A stretch of DNA of 18,630 nucleotides from Nitrospirota bacterium (GTDB taxonomy: Bacteria > Nitrospirota > Nitrospiria > Nitrospirales > Nitrospiraceae), in contig JAIBHQ010000001.1 of assembly GCA_020028595.1 (NCBI GenBank), positions 1 through 18,630 on the forward strand, in the 5' to 3' direction. The notes beneath the pieces are model-generated. The model searched no databases. It was given only the letters and a program-made list of their open reading frames with translations, and had not been told where the DNA came from. The position numbers and the translations under genes were made by a program. How positions within the stretch are numbered: position 1 is the first letter of the stretch; every line of letters starts with the position of its first letter. Shown here piece after piece: positions 7,283-14,594 of this stretch.

Positions 7283-8968
7283 ATGGACCGGAACGCGCTC
7301 GCCGCGTTGTACGAGGAAACGTTCCGGAACTTCGAGGAAGGCACGATCATCGAAGGCCAGATCGTCGCCATCAATCACGGCCGGGTCGTCGTCGACATCG
7401 GCTACAAATCCGAAGGGATAATTCCGGGCGACCAATTCAGCAGCGAAGAGCTGCAGGCATTGAAAGTTGGCGACCGGCTCGTGGTCTACATCGAGGAGCG
7501 CGAGGATGAGGACGGCAACCTGGTCCTCTCCAAGGAAAAAGCCGACAAAATGAAGGTCTGGGAGGACCTCGAGAAAGCGTTCAACGAAGAACGCATCGTG
7601 GACGGCAAGATCCTCACCCGCATCAAGGGCGGCATGATGGTGGACATCGGCGTCAAAGCGTTTCTCCCCGGCTCGCAGATCGATCTGCACCCGATTCGCG
7701 ATCTGGACGGGCTGGTCGGAAAGACTTTCCCGCTCAAGATCATCAAGATCAACCACCGGCGCGGCAACGTCGTCGTCTCGCGCCGTGTGCTACTCGAAGA
7801 ATCGCGGGACAAGAAGCGGCAAACGACGCTGTCCAACCTGAAGGAGGGGCAGTTGGTCCCGGGCATCGTCAAAAATATCACCGAATACGGTGCCTTCATC
7901 GATCTGGGCGGCATCGACGGCCTGCTGCATATTACCGACATGTCGTGGGGACGCGTCGGCCATCCGTCGGAAATGTTCGCCGTGGGCGACCGGGTCGAAG
8001 TCATGGTGCTGAAATATGACCGCGAAACCGGGCGCATTTCCCTGGGCGTCAAGCAAAAGGGCTCGGATCCCTGGGCCAGCGTCGCCGCCAAGTATCCGAT
8101 CGGGACGCGGGTCAAAGGGAAGGTCGTGAGCCTCACCGATTATGGCGCCTTTATCGAGCTTGAACCGGGCATCGAGGGCCTGGTGCACGTCTCGGAGATG
8201 TCGTGGTCGCACGAAGTCCGGCATCCCTCGCGCCTGGTTTCTGTCGGCGACCAGGTCGAGGCCGCCGTCTTGAACATCGAGCCCGGCAACCGCAAGATTT
8301 CGCTGGGCATGAAACAGACCGCGCCGAATCCCTGGGACATGGTCGAGGCGAAATACCCGGCAGGCACCCGGATCCAGGGCAAAGTCAAGAGTCTGACCGA
8401 CTTCGGGGCGTTCATCGGTCTGGACGAGGGCATCGACGGGCTGATTCACATTTCCGACATGTCCTGGACCAAGCACATCAAGCATCCCTCGGAGCTGTTC
8501 AAGAAAGCCCAGGACGTCGAAGCGATCGTGTTGCGAATCGATAAGGAGAAGGAGCGCCTCTCGCTCGGATACAAACAGCTCTCGCGCGATCCCTGGGACG
8601 TGGACATCCCCGATCGGTACCGGGTGGGCGCCAGTGTCACCGGCAAGGTCTCCAAGCTCGCCGACTTCGGCGTGTTTGTTGAATTGGAGAGCGGCGTGGA
8701 AGGGTTGCTCCATATCAGCGAGGCGGGCGTGCAGCCCCCGGCGCGTCTGGAGGAAAAGTTCAAGCCCCAAGACGAGATCACCGCCAAGATCATCAAGGTG
8801 GACCGCGAGGAACGAAAAATCGCCCTCAGCCTGCGTGAGCATCAGTCGGATACGGATCGCAAACACATGGACGAGTATCACGCCACGCAGGGGGCAGTGG
8901 ATCAAAGTCTCGGACGCGCGGCGAAAAAATCCAAGAAGCGGGATGACCACGAAGGAGACGAAGGCTGA
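7283..8968 (+). CDS. rpsA: 30S ribosomal protein S1
   Basis: Binds mRNA on the 30S subunit and helps start translation of weakly initiated messages. The 561 residues contain six S1 OB-fold domains beginning near residues 21, 104, 188, 274, 361 and 447. Domains 3-6 are the most alike (YGAFIDLGGIDGLLHITDMSW and its variants), and a charged lysine-rich tail follows. The preferred ATG at 7283 has AGGAG at 7273-7277, five bases upstream, and gives the usual S1 opening (LAALYEETFRNFEEG). Alternatives are ATG 7250 (11 residues longer, poor SD) and GTG 7178, which overlaps the plsC stop as GTGA (35 residues longer). Many messages here lack a good SD, a setting where S1 would matter. Confidence 0.95.
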   Translation: MDRNALAALYEETFRNFEEGTIIEGQIVAINHGRVVVDIGYKSEGIIPGDQFSSEELQALKVGDRLVVYIEEREDEDGNLVLSKEKADKMKVWEDLEKAFNEERIVDGKILTRIKGGMMVDIGVKAFLPGSQIDLHPIRDLDGLVGKTFPLKIIKINHRRGNVVVSRRVLLEESRDKKRQTTLSNLKEGQLVPGIVKNITEYGAFIDLGGIDGLLHITDMSWGRVGHPSEMFAVGDRVEVMVLKYDRETGRISLGVKQKGSDPWASVAAKYPIGTRVKGKVVSLTDYGAFIELEPGIEGLVHVSEMSWSHEVRHPSRLVSVGDQVEAAVLNIEPGNRKISLGMKQTAPNPWDMVEAKYPAGTRIQGKVKSLTDFGAFIGLDEGIDGLIHISDMSWTKHIKHPSELFKKAQDVEAIVLRIDKEKERLSLGYKQLSRDPWDVDIPDRYRVGASVTGKVSKLADFGVFVELESGVEGLLHISEAGVQPPARLEEKFKPQDEITAKIIKVDREERKIALSLREHQSDTDRKHMDEYHATQGAVDQSLGRAAKKSKKRDDHEGDEG

Positions 8969-8993
8969 TCGTCATCAGCCGGCCTCGTGACCT

Positions 8994-9893
8994 ATGACTG
9001 ACGACTCCACCATGCATCCGCCTCGCGAGAAGAAGCGCTGGCGGCGCTTCTTCTGGCTGGCACTGGCAGGCGTGATGCTGCTCCTGGCGGCGAACGCCTT
9101 GCTCTCCGATATCGATGTGCCCGGCGAGGACCGCATCGCGCTCGTCCGTGTCGAGGGGGTCATCCTCGATGCGAAAGACACGGTGGCGGAACTCAAACGG
9201 TTCGGGGACAGCTCGTCCGTCAAGGCGATCGTGCTGCGCATCGACAGCCCAGGCGGCGGCGTGGTCCCGTCGCAGGAAATTCATGACGCCGTGCAGCGCG
9301 TGCGGAGCAAGCACAAGAAGACCGTCGTCGCCTCCATGGGCACGGTGGCCGCCTCGGGCGGCTATTACATCGCCGCCGCCGCCGACCGGATTATCGCGAA
9401 TCCCGGCACGCTGACCGGCAGCATCGGGGTCATCATGGAACTGGTGAACCTGGAAGGTCTGCTCAAAAAAGTCGGCGTGGAGGGTATCGTCGTCAAAAGC
9501 GGGCATTACAAAGATATCGGGTCGCCGTTTCGGAAGATGGGCCCCGACGACCGCCGCGTCCTGCAAGCCGTGATGGACGACGTCCACGATCAGTTCATCG
9601 AGGCCGTGGCGGAGGGACGCTCGCTCGATGTCGCGGCCGTGCGGAAGCTGGCGGACGGGCGCATCTTTACCGGGCGGCAGGCCGTGGACGCCAGACTCGT
9701 GGACGAACTGGGCGACCTCGACGACGCCGTTCGCATCGCTGCGGACCTGGTCGGCATCGAAGGGGAACCCACGGTGGTCGAGCCGAAGAAACGATTTTCC
9801 ATCAAGGAGATCATCGACAGCCGTATGCAGGGCCTGTTGCCCGCATTCGACTTTCAAACGGGGATTCGACTCAAGTATTTGATGGCATTCTGA
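8994..9893 (+). CDS. sppA: Signal peptide peptidase SppA (36-kDa type)
   Basis: A membrane-bound serine protease of the S49 family that degrades cleaved signal peptides. The 299 residues start with a basic stretch (REKKRWRR) and one membrane helix (about 19-37), then a ClpP-like fold with LRIDSPGGG (81-89), the nucleophile S121 in TVAASGGYY, and the general-base lysine K173 in KSGHYKD. The S-to-K distance of 52 equals that in Bacillus subtilis SppA (S147/K199 as I recall). The single-domain length marks the short SppA form rather than the duplicated E. coli one. It lies 25 bases after rpsA and 24 before the HU-type gene, so it is probably in the same transcript. Confidence 0.93.
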   Translation: MTDDSTMHPPREKKRWRRFFWLALAGVMLLLAANALLSDIDVPGEDRIALVRVEGVILDAKDTVAELKRFGDSSSVKAIVLRIDSPGGGVVPSQEIHDAVQRVRSKHKKTVVASMGTVAASGGYYIAAAADRIIANPGTLTGSIGVIMELVNLEGLLKKVGVEGIVVKSGHYKDIGSPFRKMGPDDRRVLQAVMDDVHDQFIEAVAEGRSLDVAAVRKLADGRIFTGRQAVDARLVDELGDLDDAVRIAADLVGIEGEPTVVEPKKRFSIKEIIDSRMQGLLPAFDFQTGIRLKYLMAF

Positions 9894-9917
9894 GACCATG
9901 CCGCGAAGGAGGCATCG

Positions 9918-10196
9918 ATGACCAAAGCTCAAATAATCGAGAAGGTGTCGGAGCAAGTCTCTCTCCTGACCAAACGGCAGGCGGAGATCGTGGTCAATAC
10001 CATATTCAACAGCGTCCGCGATTCGCTCCATCGAGGCGACAAGACGGAGATCCGGGGCTTCGGCAGCTTCCGCCTGCGCAGCCGCCGCATGAAAGAGGGG
10101 CGCAATCCGAAAACCGGCGCCACGGTCTCGGTGCCGGCCAAAAAGGTTCCGTTTTTCAAGGCGGGCAAAGAATTGAAGGAACTGCTCAACAAGTAA
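9918..10196 (+). CDS. HU/IHF-family DNA-binding protein
   Basis: A 92-residue nucleoid protein of the DNABII family that bends DNA as a dimer. It has the helical N-terminus (MTKAQIIEKVSEQVSLLTKR), the GFGSF turn (47-51) and the DNA-intercalating beta arm with RNPKTG (62-67; P64), followed by VPFFKAGKELKELL. Features lean towards IHF-beta/HU hybrids and I cannot decide between HU and IHF subunits, so no symbol is given. A very good ribosome site (GGAGG at 9908-9912, five bases before the ATG) predicts high expression. IHF-beta genes often follow rpsA, which fits this position. The next gene starts five bases after the stop. Confidence 0.93.
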   Translation: MTKAQIIEKVSEQVSLLTKRQAEIVVNTIFNSVRDSLHRGDKTEIRGFGSFRLRSRRMKEGRNPKTGATVSVPAKKVPFFKAGKELKELLNK

Positions 10197-10201
10197 CCGC
10201 C

Positions 10202-11203
10202 ATGAGTCCCGACGCGTCCTCTCAGACCGCGCTGCCCGAGATAGCCTGGACCGACGAAGCCCTCCAGCGGATGGAGCGCGCGCCCGTCTTCCTGCGCGGC
10301 ATGGTCAAGCGCCTGGCCGAAAAGAAAGCCCGCGAACTCGGCTATGCCGTCATCACCGGCGAGATTCTCGACCAGTTCAAGAGCCAGATGATGGGCGGCA
10401 TGGGCGGGGCCGCCGGGATGGCTGCGGCCGCCGACGACATGGCCCAGGGCCGGTTGCCATGGACGGCGGCGGCCCGGGAACGCCTCGACCTGGTTCCTGA
10501 GTTCATGCGCGGCATGATCCGCCAGATCGCTGAAGAGCGGGCCCGCGAAGGGGGGCACATGGAGGTCAACATTGACCTCTTCGAAAAAGTCGAGGCGCTG
10601 GGCGACGTCCAGGAAGCGACCCGGCCGTCCATGGACTGGACCGAGGGCGCGCAGGCGCGGCTGCAGGACAAGATCAAGCAATCGCCGCCGATTGCCGTGG
10701 AATTCGTTTCGCAGATGCTTCGACGGGATACGGAAGACATGGCCCGCGAAAAGGGCCTCGACCGGATTGACGAAGCGGCCCTGGTTCAGCTGTGGGATGC
10801 GCCGCAAGAACGAATCGGGTGGAGCGACGAGGCCTGGAAACGTCTGCAGACCTCTCCGGATTTCGTCCGGAGCGGCATCCGCAAGGCCGCCGAACGGCGG
10901 GCACGCAAACTGGGGTTGAAAGAGATCGATTCAGACCATCTGACGACGTTCCGGAACGAAGCCATGATGAAGGCCGTCAAGCGGATCCGGTCGTTCGGCT
11001 ACAACCAGCTGACCTTCGACGCCTTCGACACGGCGCTCGAGAAAACCAGGCGGCTGAAGGGGAACGAGCAGGCGGAGAAACGGCTGGCGGAGATTCGCCA
11101 GCATTTCCACGATCCTTCCACGCAAAAGCCCGAAGGCGGCACCTTGGGCGCGGAACTCATGGAGCGCTTCCGGCGCTATCTCAAAGGTGAGGGCTCGCTG
11201 TAG
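10202..11203 (+). CDS. Protein of four PCP_red-type repeats (protochlorophyllide reductase C-terminal-like), function unknown
   Basis: The 333 residues hold four copies of the small helical domain found at the C-terminus of the light-independent protochlorophyllide reductase subunit BchB/ChlB. Each begins with a W-T/S motif: W16 (AWTDEALQRMERAPVFLRG), W87 (PWTAAARERLDLVPEFMRG), W146 (DWTEGAQARLQ) and W207 (GWSDEAWKRLQTSPDFVRS). Three continue with P-x-F-[ML V]-R, an AE-x-x-AR helix and a G-x-x-x-[IV] strand-like end; copy 3 is divergent (QSPPIAVEFVSQM). A Gly/Met/Ala-rich linker (63-77) joins copies 1 and 2. There are no cysteines, no signal peptide and no membrane helix. No chlorophyll genes are nearby, so photosynthesis is unlikely; the role is not known to me. 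The start is five bases after the HU-type gene, implying coupling. Confidence 0.85.
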   Translation: MSPDASSQTALPEIAWTDEALQRMERAPVFLRGMVKRLAEKKARELGYAVITGEILDQFKSQMMGGMGGAAGMAAAADDMAQGRLPWTAAARERLDLVPEFMRGMIRQIAEERAREGGHMEVNIDLFEKVEALGDVQEATRPSMDWTEGAQARLQDKIKQSPPIAVEFVSQMLRRDTEDMAREKGLDRIDEAALVQLWDAPQERIGWSDEAWKRLQTSPDFVRSGIRKAAERRARKLGLKEIDSDHLTTFRNEAMMKAVKRIRSFGYNQLTFDAFDTALEKTRRLKGNEQAEKRLAEIRQHFHDPSTQKPEGGTLGAELMERFRRYLKGEGSL

Positions 11204-11373
11204 TCTTCGGGGCGCATCACGGGCGGTGCACTGTCTTTCCGCGACAGCCGGTATCGTGCCAGCCCGGCAATGGCAGAGTTCTCTCTGGAAGAACGAGGAA
11301 TGAGTACGCTACAATAGATGCTCCGAATGCGGTGTGAGGGCTCTCTCCGCAGATTGGCATGGAGGAACGCGCA

Positions 11374-11694
11374 ATGTCAGCGAAAGCGAAGATTGAATTA
11401 TCGATGTATGGCATCGCCGAGGTACTGAAGTGGTGCATTGATCGGAACAATGGCCGGGTTCCCGGCGTTGACACCGAGGGGTTCAAGAAAATGCAGGCGT
11501 TGCTGGCGGAAAAACCGCAAAGCGGCGATTATTTCACGCTGGACCAATTTTGGAAGAAAAAGATGACGCTCGAATTGACGGAAGAAGAGGTGGCCACGAT
11601 CGATCGCTGCCTCTATGACATCCCCAATTTTGACAACGTCCCGCTGCCGCAAATTCGACATCGATTCTGGCCGAAACAGCCCGCCGCTCATTGA
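11374..11694 (+). CDS. Hypothetical protein, 106 residues
   Basis: I do not recognise this protein. It is soluble-looking, without signal peptide or membrane helix, and mixes acidic and basic stretches (KWCIDRNNGRVPG, YFTLDQFWKKKMTLEL, ATIDRCLYDIPNFDNVPLP). It contains two cysteines, too few for a metal site by themselves. The ATG at 11374 is preferred over the in-frame ATG at 11359 because GGAGG at 11361-11365 sits eight bases before it. The 170-base spacer upstream holds a TACAAT at 11310-11315 that could be a -10 box, but no fitting -35 is seen. Codon use matches its neighbours, so it is likely real. The downstream lipoprotein gene is about 115 bases away. Confidence 0.75.
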   Translation: MSAKAKIELSMYGIAEVLKWCIDRNNGRVPGVDTEGFKKMQALLAEKPQSGDYFTLDQFWKKKMTLELTEEEVATIDRCLYDIPNFDNVPLPQIRHRFWPKQPAAH

Positions 11695-11809
11695 GTCAGC
11701 GTTTTCCCCGGGCATATCCGAACCAGTACAGGGGGAGAGAAGCCCCGATGGCCTCCCTCCTCGGCCAGCCCGGGACGGGGGCTGGGCCGCAAGGGGGCCG
11801 GATACTGCA

Positions 11810-13000
11810 ATGCGCGATGCAATGGTTCAAGGGCCGTCATTCCCGTGGAGCCCCGCCCTGGGCTGCATGCTGCTGATCTGGCTGATGGCCGCCGCCGGCT
11901 GCCCCGAACGCGAGCCGTTCACCCCTCCCGATCCGATCTATCTCTATGCAACCTATCCGGTCGGCAAGAATCCCACCTCCGTGACCTCGGCGGACTTCAA
12001 TCAGGACGGCCTGACGGATCTCATCGTCACGAACATCGGCAACGACTCGCTCTCGATCCTGTTCGGCAACGGGGACGGCAGCTTCAAAGAGCAGCAACAA
12101 TTGCGCGTCAGCGTGGAACCTCGCGCCCTCGCATTGGACGACTATAATGGGGACGGCCGGACGGACATCGCGGTCGCCTGCGCGGGCAGCGATCAGGTCG
12201 TCTTGTTTTTCGGGCTGGCCGGTGGACGGTTCAGCGAAGGACCGCGCTATCCGGTTCAGAGAACGCCGGTGTCGATCGCCGCGGGCGACGTGAACGGCGA
12301 TCGGACGCCCGACCTCGCCGTGGCACTGCGCAACGACAAAATCGTTGTATTGCTGGGCAACGGCGACGGCACGTTTGCGACCGGCCCGCGCTACGAGTAC
12401 GGCGACACGCCGACGTCGATCGCCCTGGCCGACCTCACGCAGGACGGGAAACTGGATCTGCTCGTCACCAACGGCGGACCGATGAGCAATGCGGTCACGG
12501 TCTGGACCGGTAACGGCGACGGGTCCTTCCGCGACCCCGTGGATTACCGGACAGGGAAACGGCCGCTCGGCCTGTCCTTCGCCGACTTCAACAACGATCG
12601 CAAGACCGATTTACTCGTGATCAACGGCGAGCGCGACAGTTTCGCCGTCTTTTTGGGAAACGGAAACGGAACGTTTCAGAACGGCAAGGAATCCGGCGCG
12701 GACGCGGGTCCGGTGCACGGCATCGCCGGTGATTTCGACGGCGACCGGATGGCCGATGTCGCCATCGTCAATATCCAGTCCAGCAATCTGTCACTCCTGT
12801 TCGGCCGCGGCGACGGAACCTTCAAGTACCCGCCGAAACACTATCGCGTCAGCTCCGGTCCCTTTGCCGTCACGTCCCTGTCATTAAAACCCAATGCCAC
12901 GGAGCCGCCCGGATTGGCGGTCGTCAGCAACGGCGCGGGGAGTGTGAGCATTTTTCTCCATCAGGGAACGCACGCGATCGCCCCGAGGCCGGCCTCCTGA
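11810..13000 (+). CDS. FG-GAP/VCBS-repeat lipoprotein, probable beta-propeller
   Basis: A likely exported lipoprotein of 396 residues. The N-terminus has a hydrophobic run ending in LMAAAGC, with C31 as the candidate lipid-modified residue. The rest is a series of about 60-residue repeats, each with a calcium-loop motif of the D-x-[ND]-x-D-[GR]-x-x-D type: DFNQDGLTD, DYNGDGRTD, DVNGDRTPD, DLTQDGKLD, DFNNDRKTD and DFDGDRMAD. These alternate with GNGDGSF/GNGDGTF turns. Such repeats form integrin-like propellers used in surface binding; the ligand is unknown. The frame is open from 11615, but that part overlaps the preceding gene and lacks a signal; ATG 11810 or 11822 is more likely. The SD is weak. 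Confidence 0.8.
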   Translation: MRDAMVQGPSFPWSPALGCMLLIWLMAAAGCPEREPFTPPDPIYLYATYPVGKNPTSVTSADFNQDGLTDLIVTNIGNDSLSILFGNGDGSFKEQQQLRVSVEPRALALDDYNGDGRTDIAVACAGSDQVVLFFGLAGGRFSEGPRYPVQRTPVSIAAGDVNGDRTPDLAVALRNDKIVVLLGNGDGTFATGPRYEYGDTPTSIALADLTQDGKLDLLVTNGGPMSNAVTVWTGNGDGSFRDPVDYRTGKRPLGLSFADFNNDRKTDLLVINGERDSFAVFLGNGNGTFQNGKESGADAGPVHGIAGDFDGDRMADVAIVNIQSSNLSLLFGRGDGTFKYPPKHYRVSSGPFAVTSLSLKPNATEPPGLAVVSNGAGSVSIFLHQGTHAIAPRPAS

Positions 13001-13049
13001 CGGGCCCGTTCAGCGGGCAACCGATGACGAGAACACGAGACGTGCGGAC

Positions 13050-13250
13050 GTGAGAACGTTTTTCTGGTGGTTCGGCATGGGCGCGTTGATGACGCTCTCC
13101 GTCCTGATGATCCAGGGAGGCGTGCACGATCTGCTCTATCAGACCCATCCGACGGGCAGCGCGAATGCCGTGCTGACATTCACGATGACCATTCTGGGCG
13201 GCGGGATGCTGGCCGGCTGTGTGGCGCTGATTATGAACCGGTTGCGTTGA
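13050..13250 (+). CDS. Small two-helix membrane protein
   Basis: A 66-residue protein with two predicted membrane helices (about 4-23, FFWWFGMGALMTLSVLMIQG, and 40-62, AVLTFTMTILGGGMLAGCVALIM) joined by a short polar loop (HDLLYQTHPTGSAN) and ending in NRLR. Function not recognised. The start is GTG at 13050 with no strong ribosome site; a slightly later ATG is possible. It follows the lipoprotein gene by 49 bases and precedes a promoter for the next small gene. An overlapping 66-codon frame at 13067-13267 is composition-driven and is not called. The hydrophobic pattern supports this frame. Confidence 0.6.
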   Translation: MRTFFWWFGMGALMTLSVLMIQGGVHDLLYQTHPTGSANAVLTFTMTILGGGMLAGCVALIMNRLR

Positions 13251-13263
13251 ATCGCCCCTCGGC

Positions 13264-13292
13264 TTGACAGCGCGTCAGACGCGGGGTACAAC
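13264..13292 (+). promoter_or_regulatory. Strong sigma70-type promoter
   Basis: TTGACA at 13264-13269, identical to the -35 consensus, and TACAAC at 13287-13292 are separated by exactly 17 bases. Transcription would start near 13299, about 42 bases before the CxxC mini-protein ATG at 13341, and could continue into the carboxypeptidase gene. This is the best promoter match in the window. Confidence 0.65.
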
Positions 13293-13340
13293 CACAAACG
13301 GGCGCGGGTTGCGCCGGACGCGCAACAATACGGACAGACC

Positions 13341-13529
13341 ATGCAATGTCTCAAATGCAACGGACACATGATGGTGCAGCGGCATTACACGCTTCTCAGC
13401 CGCCGTCTCTACGCGCGCTGCCTCAACTGCGGGTTCTGGCTCGACCTGGCCGACTTGCTGCGATTTTTTCACAAGGTGCTGGACAACGGGTGGCGGGGCG
13501 CGAAAGTTCGCGAAACGATTACCCTGTGA
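13341..13529 (+). CDS. CxxC/CxxC mini-protein, putative zinc ribbon
   Basis: A 62-residue protein with two knuckle-like pairs, C3-x-x-C6 at the very N-terminus and C27-x-x-C30, separated by 20 residues that contain H9 and H15. This spacing suits a four-cysteine zinc ribbon. The remainder (FWLDLADLLRFFHKVLDNGW) is amphipathic helix. Function is unknown to me; nucleic-acid or protein binding is a guess from fold type only. A near-consensus promoter lies 49-77 bases upstream, which is notable for so small a gene. The carboxypeptidase gene begins 19 bases after the stop, so the two may share a transcript. Confidence 0.65.
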   Translation: MQCLKCNGHMMVQRHYTLLSRRLYARCLNCGFWLDLADLLRFFHKVLDNGWRGAKVRETITL

Positions 13530-13548
13530 ACCCTTTGCTCCCATCCGC

Positions 13549-14469
13549 ATGAATTCTGCGCTCCTTCGCACCCGGACCGTCATGGGGATTCTTCCGATGC
13601 TCGCGGGAGGCCTGGGATGGGCCGTGCTGTCGTTGACGGCGCCGGCAACCGTTCACGCCTCGCATGTGCCGTCATCGGCCACAGTTGTGCCGGCCGTCTC
13701 ACCCTCCGTCGAATTCAAATCCTTTGCCTTCTTTCGTCGCCACCAGATGCAGGCGCAAAGCATCCTGCTCAAGGACCTCTCCACCGGCCGCACGCTCTAC
13801 GAAGTCCGCGCGAACCGGCGCGTGGCCCCGGCCAGCCTCACCAAAATCATGTCCGCGCTGGTCATCCTCGAATACGGCCAGCTGCGTGACCCGGTGACGG
13901 TCAGCCGCAAGGCCGCGTCGGCCCGCAAGATCCACCTCAGGCTCCACGCCGGCCACGTGTTCCGCCTGGAAGATCTCCTCAAAGCGATGCTGATCACCTC
14001 GGCCAACGATGCCTGCCTGGCCGCCGTCGAGCATGTGGGCGGGTCGGAAGAGATGTTCGTGACCATGATGAACAACAAGGCGCGCCGGATGGGCTTGCTG
14101 GACACGCATTTCAGCAACGCCTGCGGATTCGATTCGCCGACGCACTACACGACCGCGGCCGACCTGGCGACGCTGAGCGAAGCGGCCATGCAGGACCACA
14201 CGTTTCGCGCGCTGGTCCGCAAAGAAGTGGACATGATCTTTCCCCTCAACGCGAACCATTCCTACTGGCTTCGCAACACCAACCGGCTGCTGGGCCGCAT
14301 CCCTGGCATCGAAGGCATCAAAACGGGGTTTACTTCCCAAGCCGGACGCTGTCTCGTGGCCAAGGCCTCTCAGGACGGCAAAGAGGTGCTGCTTGTGCTC
14401 CTGCACGCCAACCGCCGGTGGGACACCGCCTCCTCGCTGCTGCGCCAGGGCATGCAGTCGCTGCAGTAA
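13549..14469 (+). CDS. D-alanyl-D-alanine carboxypeptidase (S11 family, DacA-like)
   Basis: A low-molecular-mass penicillin-binding protein that trims the terminal D-Ala from peptidoglycan pentapeptides in the periplasm. The 306 residues have a signal peptide ending near the first HAS (36-38) and the three active-site motifs in order: SLTK (S96, K99), SAN (151-153) and KTG (258-260). Family hallmarks FSNACGFD and YTTAADLA are also present. It ends shortly after the catalytic domain (LLRQGMQSLQ), without the C-terminal beta domain and amphipathic membrane anchor of E. coli PBP5, so it is a short, possibly soluble periplasmic form. It is the last plus-strand gene and converges with the minus-strand block. 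Confidence 0.92.
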   Translation: MNSALLRTRTVMGILPMLAGGLGWAVLSLTAPATVHASHVPSSATVVPAVSPSVEFKSFAFFRRHQMQAQSILLKDLSTGRTLYEVRANRRVAPASLTKIMSALVILEYGQLRDPVTVSRKAASARKIHLRLHAGHVFRLEDLLKAMLITSANDACLAAVEHVGGSEEMFVTMMNNKARRMGLLDTHFSNACGFDSPTHYTTAADLATLSEAAMQDHTFRALVRKEVDMIFPLNANHSYWLRNTNRLLGRIPGIEGIKTGFTSQAGRCLVAKASQDGKEVLLVLLHANRRWDTASSLLRQGMQSLQ

Positions 14470-14537
14470 CTCCCGCGCGCGCCGGCCTCGGCGTCATTCA
14501 CACGCACGGATTTGCACAAGGAACTTTGAGGGGATGG

Positions 14538-14573
14538 TTCGGAGCTTTTCCGAAGGACTCCGCCTGCGGCAGG
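14538..14573. terminator. Possible hairpins between convergent genes
   Basis: In the 125-base spacer between the two convergent stop codons, TTCGGA (14538-14543) pairs with TCCGAA (14549-14554) around a five-base loop, and CCTG (14563-14566) with CAGG (14570-14573). The location suits a bidirectional transcription end. Neither stem is followed by a clear T run on either strand, so this is weak. Confidence 0.25.
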
Positions 14574-14594
14574 AGGGTGTGGGGAAATTGCCGC

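Noticed and set aside
11310..11315. TACAAT as a -10 box for the 106-residue gene
   Set aside because: No acceptable -35 hexamer lies 16-18 bases upstream and there is no extended -10 TG; mentioned only under the gene.
11615..11809. 65-residue N-terminal extension of the FG-GAP lipoprotein
   Set aside because: It overlaps the 106-residue gene and would bury the signal peptide in the middle of the protein.
13004..13018. GCCCG/CGGGC hairpin after the lipoprotein gene as a terminator
   Set aside because: The 5-bp stem is not followed by a T run and the spacer is GC-rich, where such stems are frequent by chance.
13021..13060. Possible fourth heptad arm (ACGAGA/ACGTGAG-like runs) before the small membrane gene
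   Set aside because: The 7-base period is irregular and no inverted partner arm is found nearby; at most a decayed remnant.
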